64,000 nt of DNA from Methylaequor sp045563055 (GTDB taxonomy: Bacteria > Pseudomonadota > Alphaproteobacteria > Methylaequorales > Methylaequoraceae), in contig JBJKUR010000012.1 of the NCBI GenBank assembly GCA_045563055.1, forward strand, positions 62,001 through 126,000. Reading direction: 5' to 3'. Shown piece after piece: positions 18,034 to 25,956 of the stretch. The translations under genes and the position numbers were made by a program. Numbering within the stretch: the stretch's first letter is position 1; every line of letters begins with the position of its first letter. The notes below the pieces were generated by a model. It was not told the DNA's origin. It saw only the letters and a list, made by a program, of their open reading frames with translations, and made no database searches.

Positions 18034-19063
18034 AATACTATTCATTGATGACGGCGTTGAATTTGACTCTAAAATATTTCGGGAAAAACCCTTGGGTGGT
18101 GCTGAAGTTGCTTTTGTAAATTTGGTAGAAAGTTTAGCAAAAACTGGATTTGAAGTTGTTGTTTATAATAATTGTATCAATCAAGGAAAAATCAATTCTG
18201 TTTTTTGGAAAAAAATTGATAAAAATTTGTTTAAAGAAACTTTTGATACATTAGTGATAAATAGAGGGGATAAATATTTGGATTTTAAAAAGGAATGTAA
18301 AAATAGAATTTTTTGGATTCATAATCCTGCCAAATATTTATTAAAATTTAGATATTTATCAAAACTTTTTTTTAATAACACAAAGATAGTCTTTTCGAGC
18401 AAATATCATTTAAAAACATATCCGTGGTGGGCACCAGCAGAAGAAAAAATAGTGATACCTTATGGTATAGATAATAATCTTTTAAAAAAAAAAAAAACAA
18501 ATTATTTAAAAAATAAACATGCAATATTTACTTCTAATCCAATGAGAGGGCTAGACTGGGTTTTAGACAATTGGGAAAAAGAAATTCATCCAGCATGTAA
18601 AAATTCTAAACTATTTATATATGCAGGGTTTCAGACTTACGGAAAGTTTGGAAAGAAACACTCTAAGAATATTAAGAAAATTCTTAAAAAAGCGAACTCA
18701 CTAAAAGATAAAGGAGTTGTATTGAACCAACCTGTAAAAAGAAAAGAGCTTTTTAATAGAATAAAAAAATCTAGAGTATTTATTTATAAAGGAAGTGAGG
18801 ACGAAACCTTTTGTATGGCAGTTGCAGAATCTCTTGTTTCTGGAGTTCCGGCTGTGGTAGGAGATTACGGTTGTCTTAATGAGCGGGTAATAAATAATAA
18901 AACTGGATTTGTATGTAAAAATGATGTGGAGTTTTATTCAAATACTATTAATCTTCTTAAAGACGATGATTTATGGAAAAGAATGAGTAAAGAGTGCCAA
19001 GAAAAAAAGAATTATTATTCTTGGAATGAAGTCGCAGAAAAATGGAAAAAAATTTTAATTTAA
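18026..19063 (+). CDS. Glycosyltransferase family 4 (GT-B fold)
   Basis: The 345-aa product is a GT-B glycosyltransferase with PLGGAEVAFVNLVESLAKTG near the N-terminus and a GT1/GT4 nucleotide-sugar site near residues 250-280 (GSEDETFCMAVAESLVSGVPAVV), including the E-x7-E-like pair. It probably transfers a sugar to the LPS core or O-chain. Its A14 run near 18484 is in frame and intact. It sits inside the overlapping glycosyltransferase run. Confidence 0.85.
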   Translation: MTKILFIDDGVEFDSKIFREKPLGGAEVAFVNLVESLAKTGFEVVVYNNCINQGKINSVFWKKIDKNLFKETFDTLVINRGDKYLDFKKECKNRIFWIHNPAKYLLKFRYLSKLFFNNTKIVFSSKYHLKTYPWWAPAEEKIVIPYGIDNNLLKKKKTNYLKNKHAIFTSNPMRGLDWVLDNWEKEIHPACKNSKLFIYAGFQTYGKFGKKHSKNIKKILKKANSLKDKGVVLNQPVKRKELFNRIKKSRVFIYKGSEDETFCMAVAESLVSGVPAVVGDYGCLNERVINNKTGFVCKNDVEFYSNTINLLKDDDLWKRMSKECQEKKNYYSWNEVAEKWKKILI

Positions 19064-20094
19064 AAGTTCTAAATATTATTGCAGGTTCAAAATATGGAGG
19101 TGCAGAAATTTTTTTTGAAAGATTAGCTAAATCCTTTGAAAAAAATAGAAATATTAAACAGAAAATTATTCTGAGGTCTGCTAATGATAGGTTTGCTAAT
19201 TTAAAAAAAATAATTCCAGACGTTGAGCAAATAAAACTATTTAACAACATTAATTTATTCTGTCATTTCAAAATAGAGAGTATAATTAAGAAATTTGGAC
19301 CTGATATAATTCTCACATGGATGAATCGTGCTTCTAAACTTTTACCCTATAAGAAGTTTAAAAATGAAGTGAGGGTTGGAAGATTAGGAGGGTATTACAA
19401 AATTAAAAATTATCTAAAATGTGACTACCTGGTAACCAATACTTTAGATATTAGAAAATATGTTATTTCGCAAGGTTGGGATAATAAAAAGGTTGAATTC
19501 ATTCCAAATTTTGTTCCAGAAAATAAGAGCATTGTAAATAAAAGTACAAATAAAAATAAAATTAAACTTCTTTGTATGGGAAGGTTCCATGAAAACAAGG
19601 CATTTGAAACTTTAATAAGAGGGATGTCTTTTTTACCATCATATGAACTTAGTATAGTTGGAAGTGGACAACTTAAAGGTTTATATGAACTTTTAATTAA
19701 AAAGTATAAATTAAGTAACAGAGTTAAAATATATAATTGGAGTAACGATATTTCTGAGTTTTTAAATAAAAGTTCCATTTTAGTTTGTCCTTCTAGACAT
19801 GAACCATTTGGAAATATTATTATTGATGGCTGGGCACATAAAATACCTGTAGTTGCATCTAATACAGGAGGACCAGCTAAAATGATAAAGCATAAATATA
19901 ATGGTATGAAATTTGAAAAAGATAATGTCTTTGATTTGACAACCAAAATCAAAGAAATAGTATCAAATCCTATCCTAAAAAACAAAATAATTAAAAATGG
20001 ATATAACTCATTCAAAATAAATTATTCAGAGGATGTTATTGTGCAAAAATATATTAGTTTTTTTAATAAGATAAGTAGAATATGTGCGGAATAG
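19042..20094 (+). CDS. Glycosyltransferase family 4 (GT-B fold)
   Basis: This 350-aa GT-B protein has GSKYGGAEIFFERLAK at the N-terminus, LLCMGRFHENKAFETLIRGM at the domain linker, and the donor-site motif CPSRHEPFGNIIIDGWAHKIPVVAS near residue 255 with the paired acidic residues. It overlaps the upstream GT4 gene by 22 nt and asnB by 13 nt. Sugar specificity cannot be inferred. It and its neighbour share only the family motifs, so a recent duplication is unlikely. Confidence 0.87.
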   Translation: MEKNFNLKVLNIIAGSKYGGAEIFFERLAKSFEKNRNIKQKIILRSANDRFANLKKIIPDVEQIKLFNNINLFCHFKIESIIKKFGPDIILTWMNRASKLLPYKKFKNEVRVGRLGGYYKIKNYLKCDYLVTNTLDIRKYVISQGWDNKKVEFIPNFVPENKSIVNKSTNKNKIKLLCMGRFHENKAFETLIRGMSFLPSYELSIVGSGQLKGLYELLIKKYKLSNRVKIYNWSNDISEFLNKSSILVCPSRHEPFGNIIIDGWAHKIPVVASNTGGPAKMIKHKYNGMKFEKDNVFDLTTKIKEIVSNPILKNKIIKNGYNSFKINYSEDVIVQKYISFFNKISRICAE

Positions 20095-21818
20095 CAGGGT
20101 TTTCTTTTCAGAAATCAAATCCTAAAAAGTCTAAGGAGTTCCTTAGTATAAAAAAATATCTTGATCATAGAGGGCCAGATAACTCTGATTTTTACAGAGA
20201 TAATTTTATATCTTTGGTTCATACAAGGTTATCAATTGTTGATTTAGATGGAGGAAATCAACCAATTATAAACAAAAAAAAAGTTTTAGTTGCTAATGGT
20301 GAAATCTATAATGATCAAAAAATCAGAAAAGAATATTCAGATTTTAATTTCAATACTAACTCAGATTGTGAGTCTATCCTGGCACTTTATGAATCTCACG
20401 GTATTGATGGATTTAGTAAATTAAGCGGAATGTATTCTTTTGCAATTTTTGATAGAGAAAGAGAAGAAATAATTCTTTGTAGAGATATTTTTGGTATTAA
20501 GCCACTCTATTATTCCGTAAGTGAAGAAGGTATAATGTTTTGTTCGGAAATTAAACCATTTATATTAATGAAGAAGAATAAAGGTGAAATTAATAATTTT
20601 AAATTTAATGAGTTTATGCAGTTACAATATTGTTCGGGCTCTAAAACAATCTTCGAAGGTATAAATAGAGTTTTACCCGGACAAATTATTATTATAAAGA
20701 AGGGAAAAATAATTAGGAGTTTTTCAAACAAATTACCAAAAAAAATAAAGCATCATAATAAATTAGAGCATGAATATATCGATAAATGTTTATCAGAAAG
20801 TGTATCTAATCATCTTAGAAGTGATGTGCCATATTGTATATTTTTTTCAGGTGGTATCGACTCAATGTTACTTGCACATTATGTGAAAAAACTAAACAAA
20901 AAAAATATAACAGCCTTTTCAATTAAATTCACTCAAGATGATTACATATCGGATTCGGAGAAAATAATTAAAAAATTTGATTTTGATCTTGTTAAAGAAG
21001 AATTCAAGGAGGAAGACTTTTGGAATTGGATTCTCTTTGCTGCATACCATATTGATGAACCAATAGCAGACTATGCAGTGCTTCCGACGTTTAAGTTGGC
21101 ATCAGTTGCATCAAAAAAATTTAAGGTGGCTTTGACAGGTGAAGGTGGCGATGAATTGTTTGGAGGTTATGGTAGGTATAAAAAAAATCAAAGATTTCTT
21201 TTTAAAAGAAAAAACCTAATACCAAGAGGTGCATTTCATAAATTATTTAAATATAAATTTAGCAACTGGGATTTTTATTTGAAAAATAATTATAATTCAC
21301 ATTATGTTAAAAACTCTAAACTAACAGATTTTCAAATCTTTGATTATAAGAATTGGTTGCCTAATGACTTGTTAGTAAAACTTGATAGATGCTTAATGAC
21401 ATATGGAATGGAAGGAAGAACTCCTTTTATAGATAAAACACTTTTTCAAAAACTATTCTATACAAATAATAAGAATAAAATAAATAAAGGATTTGCGAAA
21501 TATTATATAAGAGAATTTTTATCTAAGGAGATCCCTGAATATGAATCATTTAAAAAAAAAAGGGGGTTTACAGTTCCTATTTATGATTGGATTCCAAATA
21601 AAATCGATCAATTAGAGCGTCTTCTTTTAAAAGTAAATTTTTTGAAGCAATATTTTTCAACTAAAGAGATTCAATTTATTTGTGATAATGTTAGGATAAA
21701 CAAAAAGTTTGCAAAACCTTTATGGCATATAATCTTTTTCACTTCATGGTATTTTGTAAATATAAAAAAAATAGATAAAAAGGGTAATTTTTTTGATGTT
21801 ATTTCTCGATATATTTAA
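20082..21818 (+). CDS. asnB: Asparagine synthetase (glutamine-hydrolysing), LPS-locus type
   Basis: The 578-aa product has the class II glutaminase domain with nucleophile Cys2 (MCGIAGFSF), NGEIYN and an IFDRE-type core, then the synthetase domain with the PP-loop FFSGGIDSMLLA near residue 255 and GEGGDELFGGYGRY. AsnB makes asparagine from aspartate, glutamine and ATP. Homologues in polysaccharide loci amidate sugar acids instead, and its position as the last gene of a glycosyltransferase run makes that a real alternative. Confidence 0.9.
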   Translation: MCGIAGFSFQKSNPKKSKEFLSIKKYLDHRGPDNSDFYRDNFISLVHTRLSIVDLDGGNQPIINKKKVLVANGEIYNDQKIRKEYSDFNFNTNSDCESILALYESHGIDGFSKLSGMYSFAIFDREREEIILCRDIFGIKPLYYSVSEEGIMFCSEIKPFILMKKNKGEINNFKFNEFMQLQYCSGSKTIFEGINRVLPGQIIIIKKGKIIRSFSNKLPKKIKHHNKLEHEYIDKCLSESVSNHLRSDVPYCIFFSGGIDSMLLAHYVKKLNKKNITAFSIKFTQDDYISDSEKIIKKFDFDLVKEEFKEEDFWNWILFAAYHIDEPIADYAVLPTFKLASVASKKFKVALTGEGGDELFGGYGRYKKNQRFLFKRKNLIPRGAFHKLFKYKFSNWDFYLKNNYNSHYVKNSKLTDFQIFDYKNWLPNDLLVKLDRCLMTYGMEGRTPFIDKTLFQKLFYTNNKNKINKGFAKYYIREFLSKEIPEYESFKKKRGFTVPIYDWIPNKIDQLERLLLKVNFLKQYFSTKEIQFICDNVRINKKFAKPLWHIIFFTSWYFVNIKKIDKKGNFFDVISRYI

Positions 21819-21832
21819 ATTAAATAAATAAA

Positions 21833-23164
21833 ATGGGTAGTACGTTTGATATAATTCTTGCTGGAGGTGATGTTGTCCTTCCTTCGATGAAAATAGAGAA
21901 GTTAGATGTAGGGATAACGAGCTCAAAAGTCAGTGAATTGGGTGATCTTTCCCGCGCAAATTGTAAAGAAAGAATTAATTTAAAAGGTTTATTAATTATT
22001 CCAGGAGCTATTGATACGCAAGTTCATTTTAGAGAACCTGGTCTAACTCATAAGGAAGATATATTCCATGGAACTAAGGGAGCCATACTTGGCGGAGTTA
22101 CAACAATCTTCGAGATGCCTAATACAAATCCACCAACAACTAACTCGATTGAGTTAAAAAAGAAGGTGCAAATAGCTGAAAAAAATGCATTCTGTAATTT
22201 TAGTTTTTTTATTGGAGCAAGCAAAGAAAATATAGAAAACATAAATAAACTGGAGAATGAGCCTGGTTGCTGTGGTGTTAAAATATTTATGGGTTCTTCT
22301 ACTGGAGATCTTTTAGTTGAGGACGATGAGCATATCCTTAGAATTCTTAAAGTAGCAAAAAGAATGGTTGCTGTACATAGTGAGGATGAATTCAGACTTA
22401 GAGAGAGGAAAAATCTTTTTTCTAATAACGATATTTCTGTTTTAGATCATCCTAAGATTAGAGATGTATTATCAGCTGTAACGAGCACAAAAAGACTTAT
22501 AAATTCAGCTAAAAGAGCAAATAAAAAAATTCATATATTGCATATTTCAACCAAAGAGGAAATTCCAATATTAAGAGAAAATAAAGAAATATCATCGTGT
22601 GAAGTAACACCTCAACATTTATTTTTTAGTTCACCTGAATGTTATGAGACTCTTGGTAGTCTGACTCAAATGAACCCTCCAATAAGAGATAAATCACACA
22701 AAGAAAGCCTATGGAGGGCTCTTGCTGATGGTGTTATAGATGTGATTGGCTCTGATCACGCTCCTCATACTTTAGATGAAAAAAAAAGAAAATACCCAAG
22801 TTCACCATCTGGTATGACTGGAGTTCAAACTTTACTTCCTATAATGTTAAACTTTGTAAATCAAGGTAAGCTATCGATCTTTGATCTTGTGAGGATGGTT
22901 GCTGTCAAACCAAGTGAAATTTATAATATTAAAAATAAAGGTAAAATAAAAGTTGGGTTTGATGCAGATCTAGCAATCATTGACATGAAACAGGAATTCA
23001 GGGTTTCGAATGAATGGATAGCGAGTAAATCCAAGTGGACACCTTATGACAATGTTAAAATTAAAGGCATACCAGTTTTCACTATTGTGAACGGAAAAAT
23101 AGTGATGCGTGATCATGATGTTGTTCAGAATTCAGCTGGTCAAAAAGTTCAGTTTAAAGCTTAA
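21833..23164 (+). CDS. pyrC: Dihydroorotase-like amidohydrolase
   Basis: Dihydroorotase closes carbamoyl-aspartate to dihydroorotate in pyrimidine synthesis. The 443-aa product has the amidohydrolase barrel: GGVTTIFEMPNT, HILHIST, CEVTPQHL, MNPPIRD and GSDHAPHT are all present. The normal metal-binding DxHxH is DTQVHFREPG here, with Gln in place of the first His. I recall the same change in other alphaproteobacterial homologues, so it may mark a subfamily and not a defect. It begins 14 nt after asnB and its end overlaps a small minus-strand gene. Confidence 0.85.
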   Translation: MGSTFDIILAGGDVVLPSMKIEKLDVGITSSKVSELGDLSRANCKERINLKGLLIIPGAIDTQVHFREPGLTHKEDIFHGTKGAILGGVTTIFEMPNTNPPTTNSIELKKKVQIAEKNAFCNFSFFIGASKENIENINKLENEPGCCGVKIFMGSSTGDLLVEDDEHILRILKVAKRMVAVHSEDEFRLRERKNLFSNNDISVLDHPKIRDVLSAVTSTKRLINSAKRANKKIHILHISTKEEIPILRENKEISSCEVTPQHLFFSSPECYETLGSLTQMNPPIRDKSHKESLWRALADGVIDVIGSDHAPHTLDEKKRKYPSSPSGMTGVQTLLPIMLNFVNQGKLSIFDLVRMVAVKPSEIYNIKNKGKIKVGFDADLAIIDMKQEFRVSNEWIASKSKWTPYDNVKIKGIPVFTIVNGKIVMRDHDVVQNSAGQKVQFKA

Positions 23165-23327
23165 TTTCTTTTATTTTTGTAACAAAGATGGATCTTCCAT
23201 CAAAGTTGTATTGAGTCTCAGCTTTTCTAATAGCAATCTTCTTAGCAATTTCTAGGTCTGAAGCTTGAACTGTTTCAAATGTTTTTCCATAAATTGGAAT
23301 TTCTAATTCAACATCGTACCATTTCAT
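23154..23327 (-). CDS. Small protein of unknown function (57 aa), coupled to symporter
   Basis: A 57-residue ORF begins MKWYDVELEIPIYGKTFE and ends TKIKEIKL. It is soluble, alternates strand-like and helix-like segments (QASDLEIAKKIAIRKAE), and has ordinary coding character. Its ATG overlaps the stop of the symporter gene as ATGA, so it is almost certainly translated by coupling. Its end overlaps the 3' end of pyrC by 11 nt. No family recognised; a regulator or accessory of the transporter is a guess from context only. Confidence 0.75.
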   Translation of the reverse strand: MKWYDVELEIPIYGKTFETVQASDLEIAKKIAIRKAETQYNFDGRSIFVTKIKEIKL

Positions 23328-24532
23328 TTTTCACCCTTGTTAACGACAATTGATACCATTGCATCTCCAGAAATATTTACGGAGGTTCTTAACATATCTA
23401 AAAATCTGTCAACTCCCATCACTATGGCAATACCTTCTAGTGGTAAACCAACCTGATTTAAAACCATTCCCAACATAATAATGCCTACTCCAGGAACTCC
23501 TGCAGTTCCAATTGAAGCAAGAGTTGCGGTGATAATTATTGATATATAATCTAAAAATAAAAGCTCTATACCATAAATGTTAGCAATGAAAACGGTTGCA
23601 ATACCCTGCATAATGGCTGTTCCATCCATATTGATTGTTGCACCTAATGGGACTGTAAAAGCTGCAACATTTTCCTTAATAGAAAAGTTTTTTTTTAAAC
23701 AATTTAAAGTGACTGGTATCGTAGCAGTACTGCTTGAAGTTGAAAAAGAAAATAATAAAGCATCCTTAATTCCTAAAAAGAAATTCTTATAGGTAACTTT
23801 TCCATAGAACTTTATTACTGGTAAATAAATTAAAAAAACATGAAGGAATAAAACAAAAGCTACTAAAAGAAAATATTTGAGTAACTCCAAAATCGAATTT
23901 AATCCTTGAGTTGCAAAAGTCTTTGATATTAAACAAAAAATACCAAAAGGGGCTATAGTCATTACAAATGATAAAATTTGCATTACTACCTGGTTAAATT
24001 CGTTGAAAAATTTTTTGATTACCATTGTATTCTTTAAAACTGATATTGAACTTCCAATTAAAATTGAAAACAGAATTACTTGAAGCATTTCTCCTTCTAC
24101 AAGTGATGCAAAAGGATTGTTCGGAATAATATTTAGTAAAATATCAAAGAAAGAGGGTGGGTTTGTTATTTCAATATCTGTTGCAACAGAGTTTCTTCCA
24201 AAACCCTGCCCTGGTTGTATGATATTAGCCAAAAACAAAGACATTGTTATAGCAATGCAGGTAGTTAAGAGGTAGATCAAAATTGATTTAGACCCAATTC
24301 TACCAAGTGATGCAATATTCCTAAGATTTGCAACACCATTTACTAACGAGAAAAAAACAATTGGAACTACAAGCATTTTAATTGTTTTTAAAAAAACATC
24401 TCCACCGAAAGAGAGAAAAACTAATAAATTATTATGTATATGAACTGGTAAATTTGAAACATTCAAGATAACTCCAAAAAAAACTCCTAGCATGAAGCCA
24501 ATGAAAATATTTTGTGTAAGATTGTTTTTCAT
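23324..24532 (-). CDS. Dicarboxylate/amino acid:cation symporter (DAACS family)
   Basis: The 402-aa polytopic protein belongs to the GltP/GltT/DctA/SstT family of sodium- or proton-coupled importers of acidic amino acids, C4-dicarboxylates, serine or threonine. Motifs seen: the serine-rich re-entrant loop SFSTSSSTATIPVT, the TM7 motif GATINMDGTAIMQG, and the second re-entrant loop ASIGTAGVPGVGI. These read like a GltP-type protein, but the substrate is not settled. Its leader is unusual: a tRNA-like cloverleaf ends 2 nt before the ATG. Confidence 0.93.
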   Translation of the reverse strand: MKNNLTQNIFIGFMLGVFFGVILNVSNLPVHIHNNLLVFLSFGGDVFLKTIKMLVVPIVFFSLVNGVANLRNIASLGRIGSKSILIYLLTTCIAITMSLFLANIIQPGQGFGRNSVATDIEITNPPSFFDILLNIIPNNPFASLVEGEMLQVILFSILIGSSISVLKNTMVIKKFFNEFNQVVMQILSFVMTIAPFGIFCLISKTFATQGLNSILELLKYFLLVAFVLFLHVFLIYLPVIKFYGKVTYKNFFLGIKDALLFSFSTSSSTATIPVTLNCLKKNFSIKENVAAFTVPLGATINMDGTAIMQGIATVFIANIYGIELLFLDYISIIITATLASIGTAGVPGVGIIMLGMVLNQVGLPLEGIAIVMGVDRFLDMLRTSVNISGDAMVSIVVNKGEK

Positions 24533-24534
24533 AT

Positions 24535-24608
24535 TGGTGCCCTCTACTGGTTACGCTCCAGTGGCTGAGTCTTACCAAGACCCTGTTTTACTATTAAACT
24601 AAGAGGGC
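24535..24608 (-). ncRNA. tRNA-Thr(GGU)-like cloverleaf in the symporter leader
   Basis: On the minus strand these 74 nt form a complete cloverleaf: acceptor GCCCTCT/AGAGGGC (7/7), D stem GTTT/AAAC (4/4), anticodon stem GGGTC/GACTC (one G-U) around loop TTGGTAA (anticodon GGT at 24576-24574), T stem ACTGG/CCAGT (5/5), then A73 and an encoded CCA. T8, A14, G19, A21, T33, G53, C56 and C61 are kept, but the T loop is AGCGTAA and position 18 is A. It is either a divergent tRNA-Thr or a tRNA-mimic regulatory leader. G1-C72, C2-G71 and GGU fit known ThrRS identity elements. Confidence 0.7.
24540..24545 (-). promoter_or_regulatory. Symporter ribosome binding site inside the acceptor stem
   Basis: The minus-strand AGAGGG is the only Shine-Dalgarno-like sequence upstream of the symporter ATG, at 7 nt spacing. 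It is also the 3' acceptor strand of the tRNA-like cloverleaf, so folding should hide it from the ribosome. Confidence 0.5.
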
Positions 24609-24622
24609 AAATGAGTTTGCCC
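24605..24622 (-). promoter_or_regulatory. Hairpin competing with the cloverleaf acceptor stem
   Basis: A perfect 7-bp inverted repeat (GGGCAAA, loop CTCA, TTTGCCC on the minus strand) lies directly 5' of the tRNA-like element. Its 3' arm uses GCCC, the first four bases of the acceptor stem, so the two folds cannot coexist. Forming this hairpin would free the 3' acceptor strand. Confidence 0.55.
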
Positions 24623-24952
24623 ATTCTAACTTTTTTAAACCTTACAAACATTAAACATTTAAGCAAACAATTTTATTTGATTTAATTATTCCACCGTTAA
24701 TAAAAATATCACATAAAAGTTACTTTTATTATTGTTGATAACAAGTTTTATTTAAATATTTAACTAAAATTTTAATATTTAATGATATTGTATTGGCAAA
24801 ATTATTATGAAAAATAATAGAGAAATAAATTTAAAAGTAATTTTAAAAAAGGTCAAAGTTTATATTTGTGGTGAAGAAACTGGTTTAATTGATGATGCTA
24901 AAACTATATAATAAATTTGAATAAAATTTATTGTGTGATTAGAAAAATACAA
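24623..24952. other. Divergent intergenic region, symporter / MazG-like gene
   Basis: About 330 nt of very A+T-rich DNA between divergent genes. It should carry the promoter of the symporter leader (minus) and that of the MazG-dcd-murA run (plus). I see no convincing -35/-10 pair. A 34-codon plus-strand ORF at 24807-24911 is the only other content and is not supported. Confidence 0.4.
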
Positions 24953-25297
24953 ATGAATGAATTAAAAATTCAAAAAAAACTTAGAGAGTTTGCCAAACAT
25001 AGAGATTGGGAACAATTTCATAGCCTAAAAAATTTAGCAATTTCGATAAGTATTGAAGCATCAGAATTAATGGAAATATTTCAATGGGAGGAAAAAAAAT
25101 CTAATTTCTGGCTTGAAAAAAAATCTGCAAAGTTGATAGAAGAAGAAGTCGCTGATGTAATGCTTTATTTATTGAGATTTGCGGATATTGCAAAAATAGA
25201 CATTGAAAAAGTATGCATAAATAAAATTAAAGTCAATGCCAAAAAATACCCCGTCCGCAAATCAAAAGGACGTTCAACAAAATACAACAAACTTTAG
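24953..25297 (+). CDS. MazG-like nucleotide pyrophosphohydrolase (dCTPase type)
   Basis: The product (114 aa from ATG 24953) is an all-alpha NTP pyrophosphatase of the MazG-like/DCTPP1 group. Its metal-binding residues lie in EASELMEIFQW and EEVADVMLYLLRFAD, the E-x2-E and E-x2-D pairs of the family. It likely removes non-canonical or excess dNTPs such as dCTP. A TTG at 24917 could add 12 residues, but the ATG gives the usual MNELKIQKKLREFAKHRDW start. Two genes downstream is dcd, also a dCTP enzyme. Confidence 0.85.
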   Translation: MNELKIQKKLREFAKHRDWEQFHSLKNLAISISIEASELMEIFQWEEKKSNFWLEKKSAKLIEEEVADVMLYLLRFADIAKIDIEKVCINKIKVNAKKYPVRKSKGRSTKYNKL

Positions 25298-25321
25298 ATG
25301 TTATAAGATTAAAGATATAAA

Positions 25322-25417
25322 ATGAAGAACTCTCAAAAGAAATTTGATAGATTGTCTAGAGCATTGAGAAAAAATTTACTTAAAAGAAAGGAAAAAAATA
25401 ATGGGAATAATGCCTGA
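25322..25417 (+). CDS. Short basic protein (31 aa) upstream of dcd
   Basis: A 31-residue ORF reads MKNSQKKFDRLSRALRKNLL and ends KNNGNNA. Very short Arg/Lys-rich proteins with an LRxNLxRRK core are common next to murA-linked genes in alphaproteobacteria, and this one has the same LRKNLLKRKEK core. It overlaps the dcd start by 17 nt in another frame, and the dcd Shine-Dalgarno lies inside it. The function is unknown. Confidence 0.5.
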   Translation: MKNSQKKFDRLSRALRKNLLKRKEKNNGNNA

Positions 25418-25955
25418 TTCTTGGATACGTAAGATGGCTATAGATAATAAAATGATTGAGCCATTTACTGATAAGTTGCAAAAAAAAAATGTTCTTTCTT
25501 ATGGTCTGTCTTCATATGGTTACGACGCAAGAGTGTCTAGGAATTTTAAAATTTTTACAAATGTTAATTCAGCTACAGTAGATCCAAAAAAATTTTCTGA
25601 ATCAAGCTTTGTTGATAGAGAAGTTGATTATTGTATTATCCCACCGAATAGTTTCGCATTGGCAAGAACGGTAGAGTATTTTAAAATTCCTAAAGAAACG
25701 CTTGTGATTTGTGTGGGTAAATCAACCTATGCTAGGTGCGGAATAATCGTTAACGTTACCCCCTTAGAGCCTGAGTGGGAAGGTCATGTTACTTTAGAGT
25801 TTTCCAATACTACTCCGCTTCCAGCTAAAATATATGCAAATGAAGGAGCTGCGCAATTTCTTTTTTTTAAAGGAGATGATTTGTGTGAATTGTCCTATTC
25901 TGATAGAAAAGGTAAATATATGTTCCAAAAAGGCGTAACTCTACCCAAACTGTAA
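25401..25955 (+). CDS. dcd: dCTP deaminase
   Basis: Dcd deaminates dCTP to dUTP, the main route to dTTP in many bacteria. The 184-aa product has SSYGYDARVSRNF, the CVGKSTYARCGIIVNVTPLEPEWEG catalytic core with the Glu, and the EGAAQFLFFKGD trimer-interface stretch. I take ATG 25401, with AAGGA 8 nt upstream; ATG 25410 is an alternative three codons later. murA follows after one base. Confidence 0.95.
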   Translation: MGIMPDSWIRKMAIDNKMIEPFTDKLQKKNVLSYGLSSYGYDARVSRNFKIFTNVNSATVDPKKFSESSFVDREVDYCIIPPNSFALARTVEYFKIPKETLVICVGKSTYARCGIIVNVTPLEPEWEGHVTLEFSNTTPLPAKIYANEGAAQFLFFKGDDLCELSYSDRKGKYMFQKGVTLPKL

Positions 25956-25956
25956 A

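Noticed and set aside
24605..24622. Hairpin read as a plus-strand rho-independent terminator.
   Set aside because: No plus-strand gene ends nearby (pyrC ends about 1.4 kb before), and the T tract begins about 9 nt after the stem. Its overlap with the minus-strand cloverleaf explains it better.
24807..24911. A 34-codon plus-strand ORF (MKNNREINLKVILKKVKVYI start) upstream of the MazG-like gene.
   Set aside because: No ribosome site, no recognisable features, and this length is expected by chance in such A+T-rich DNA.
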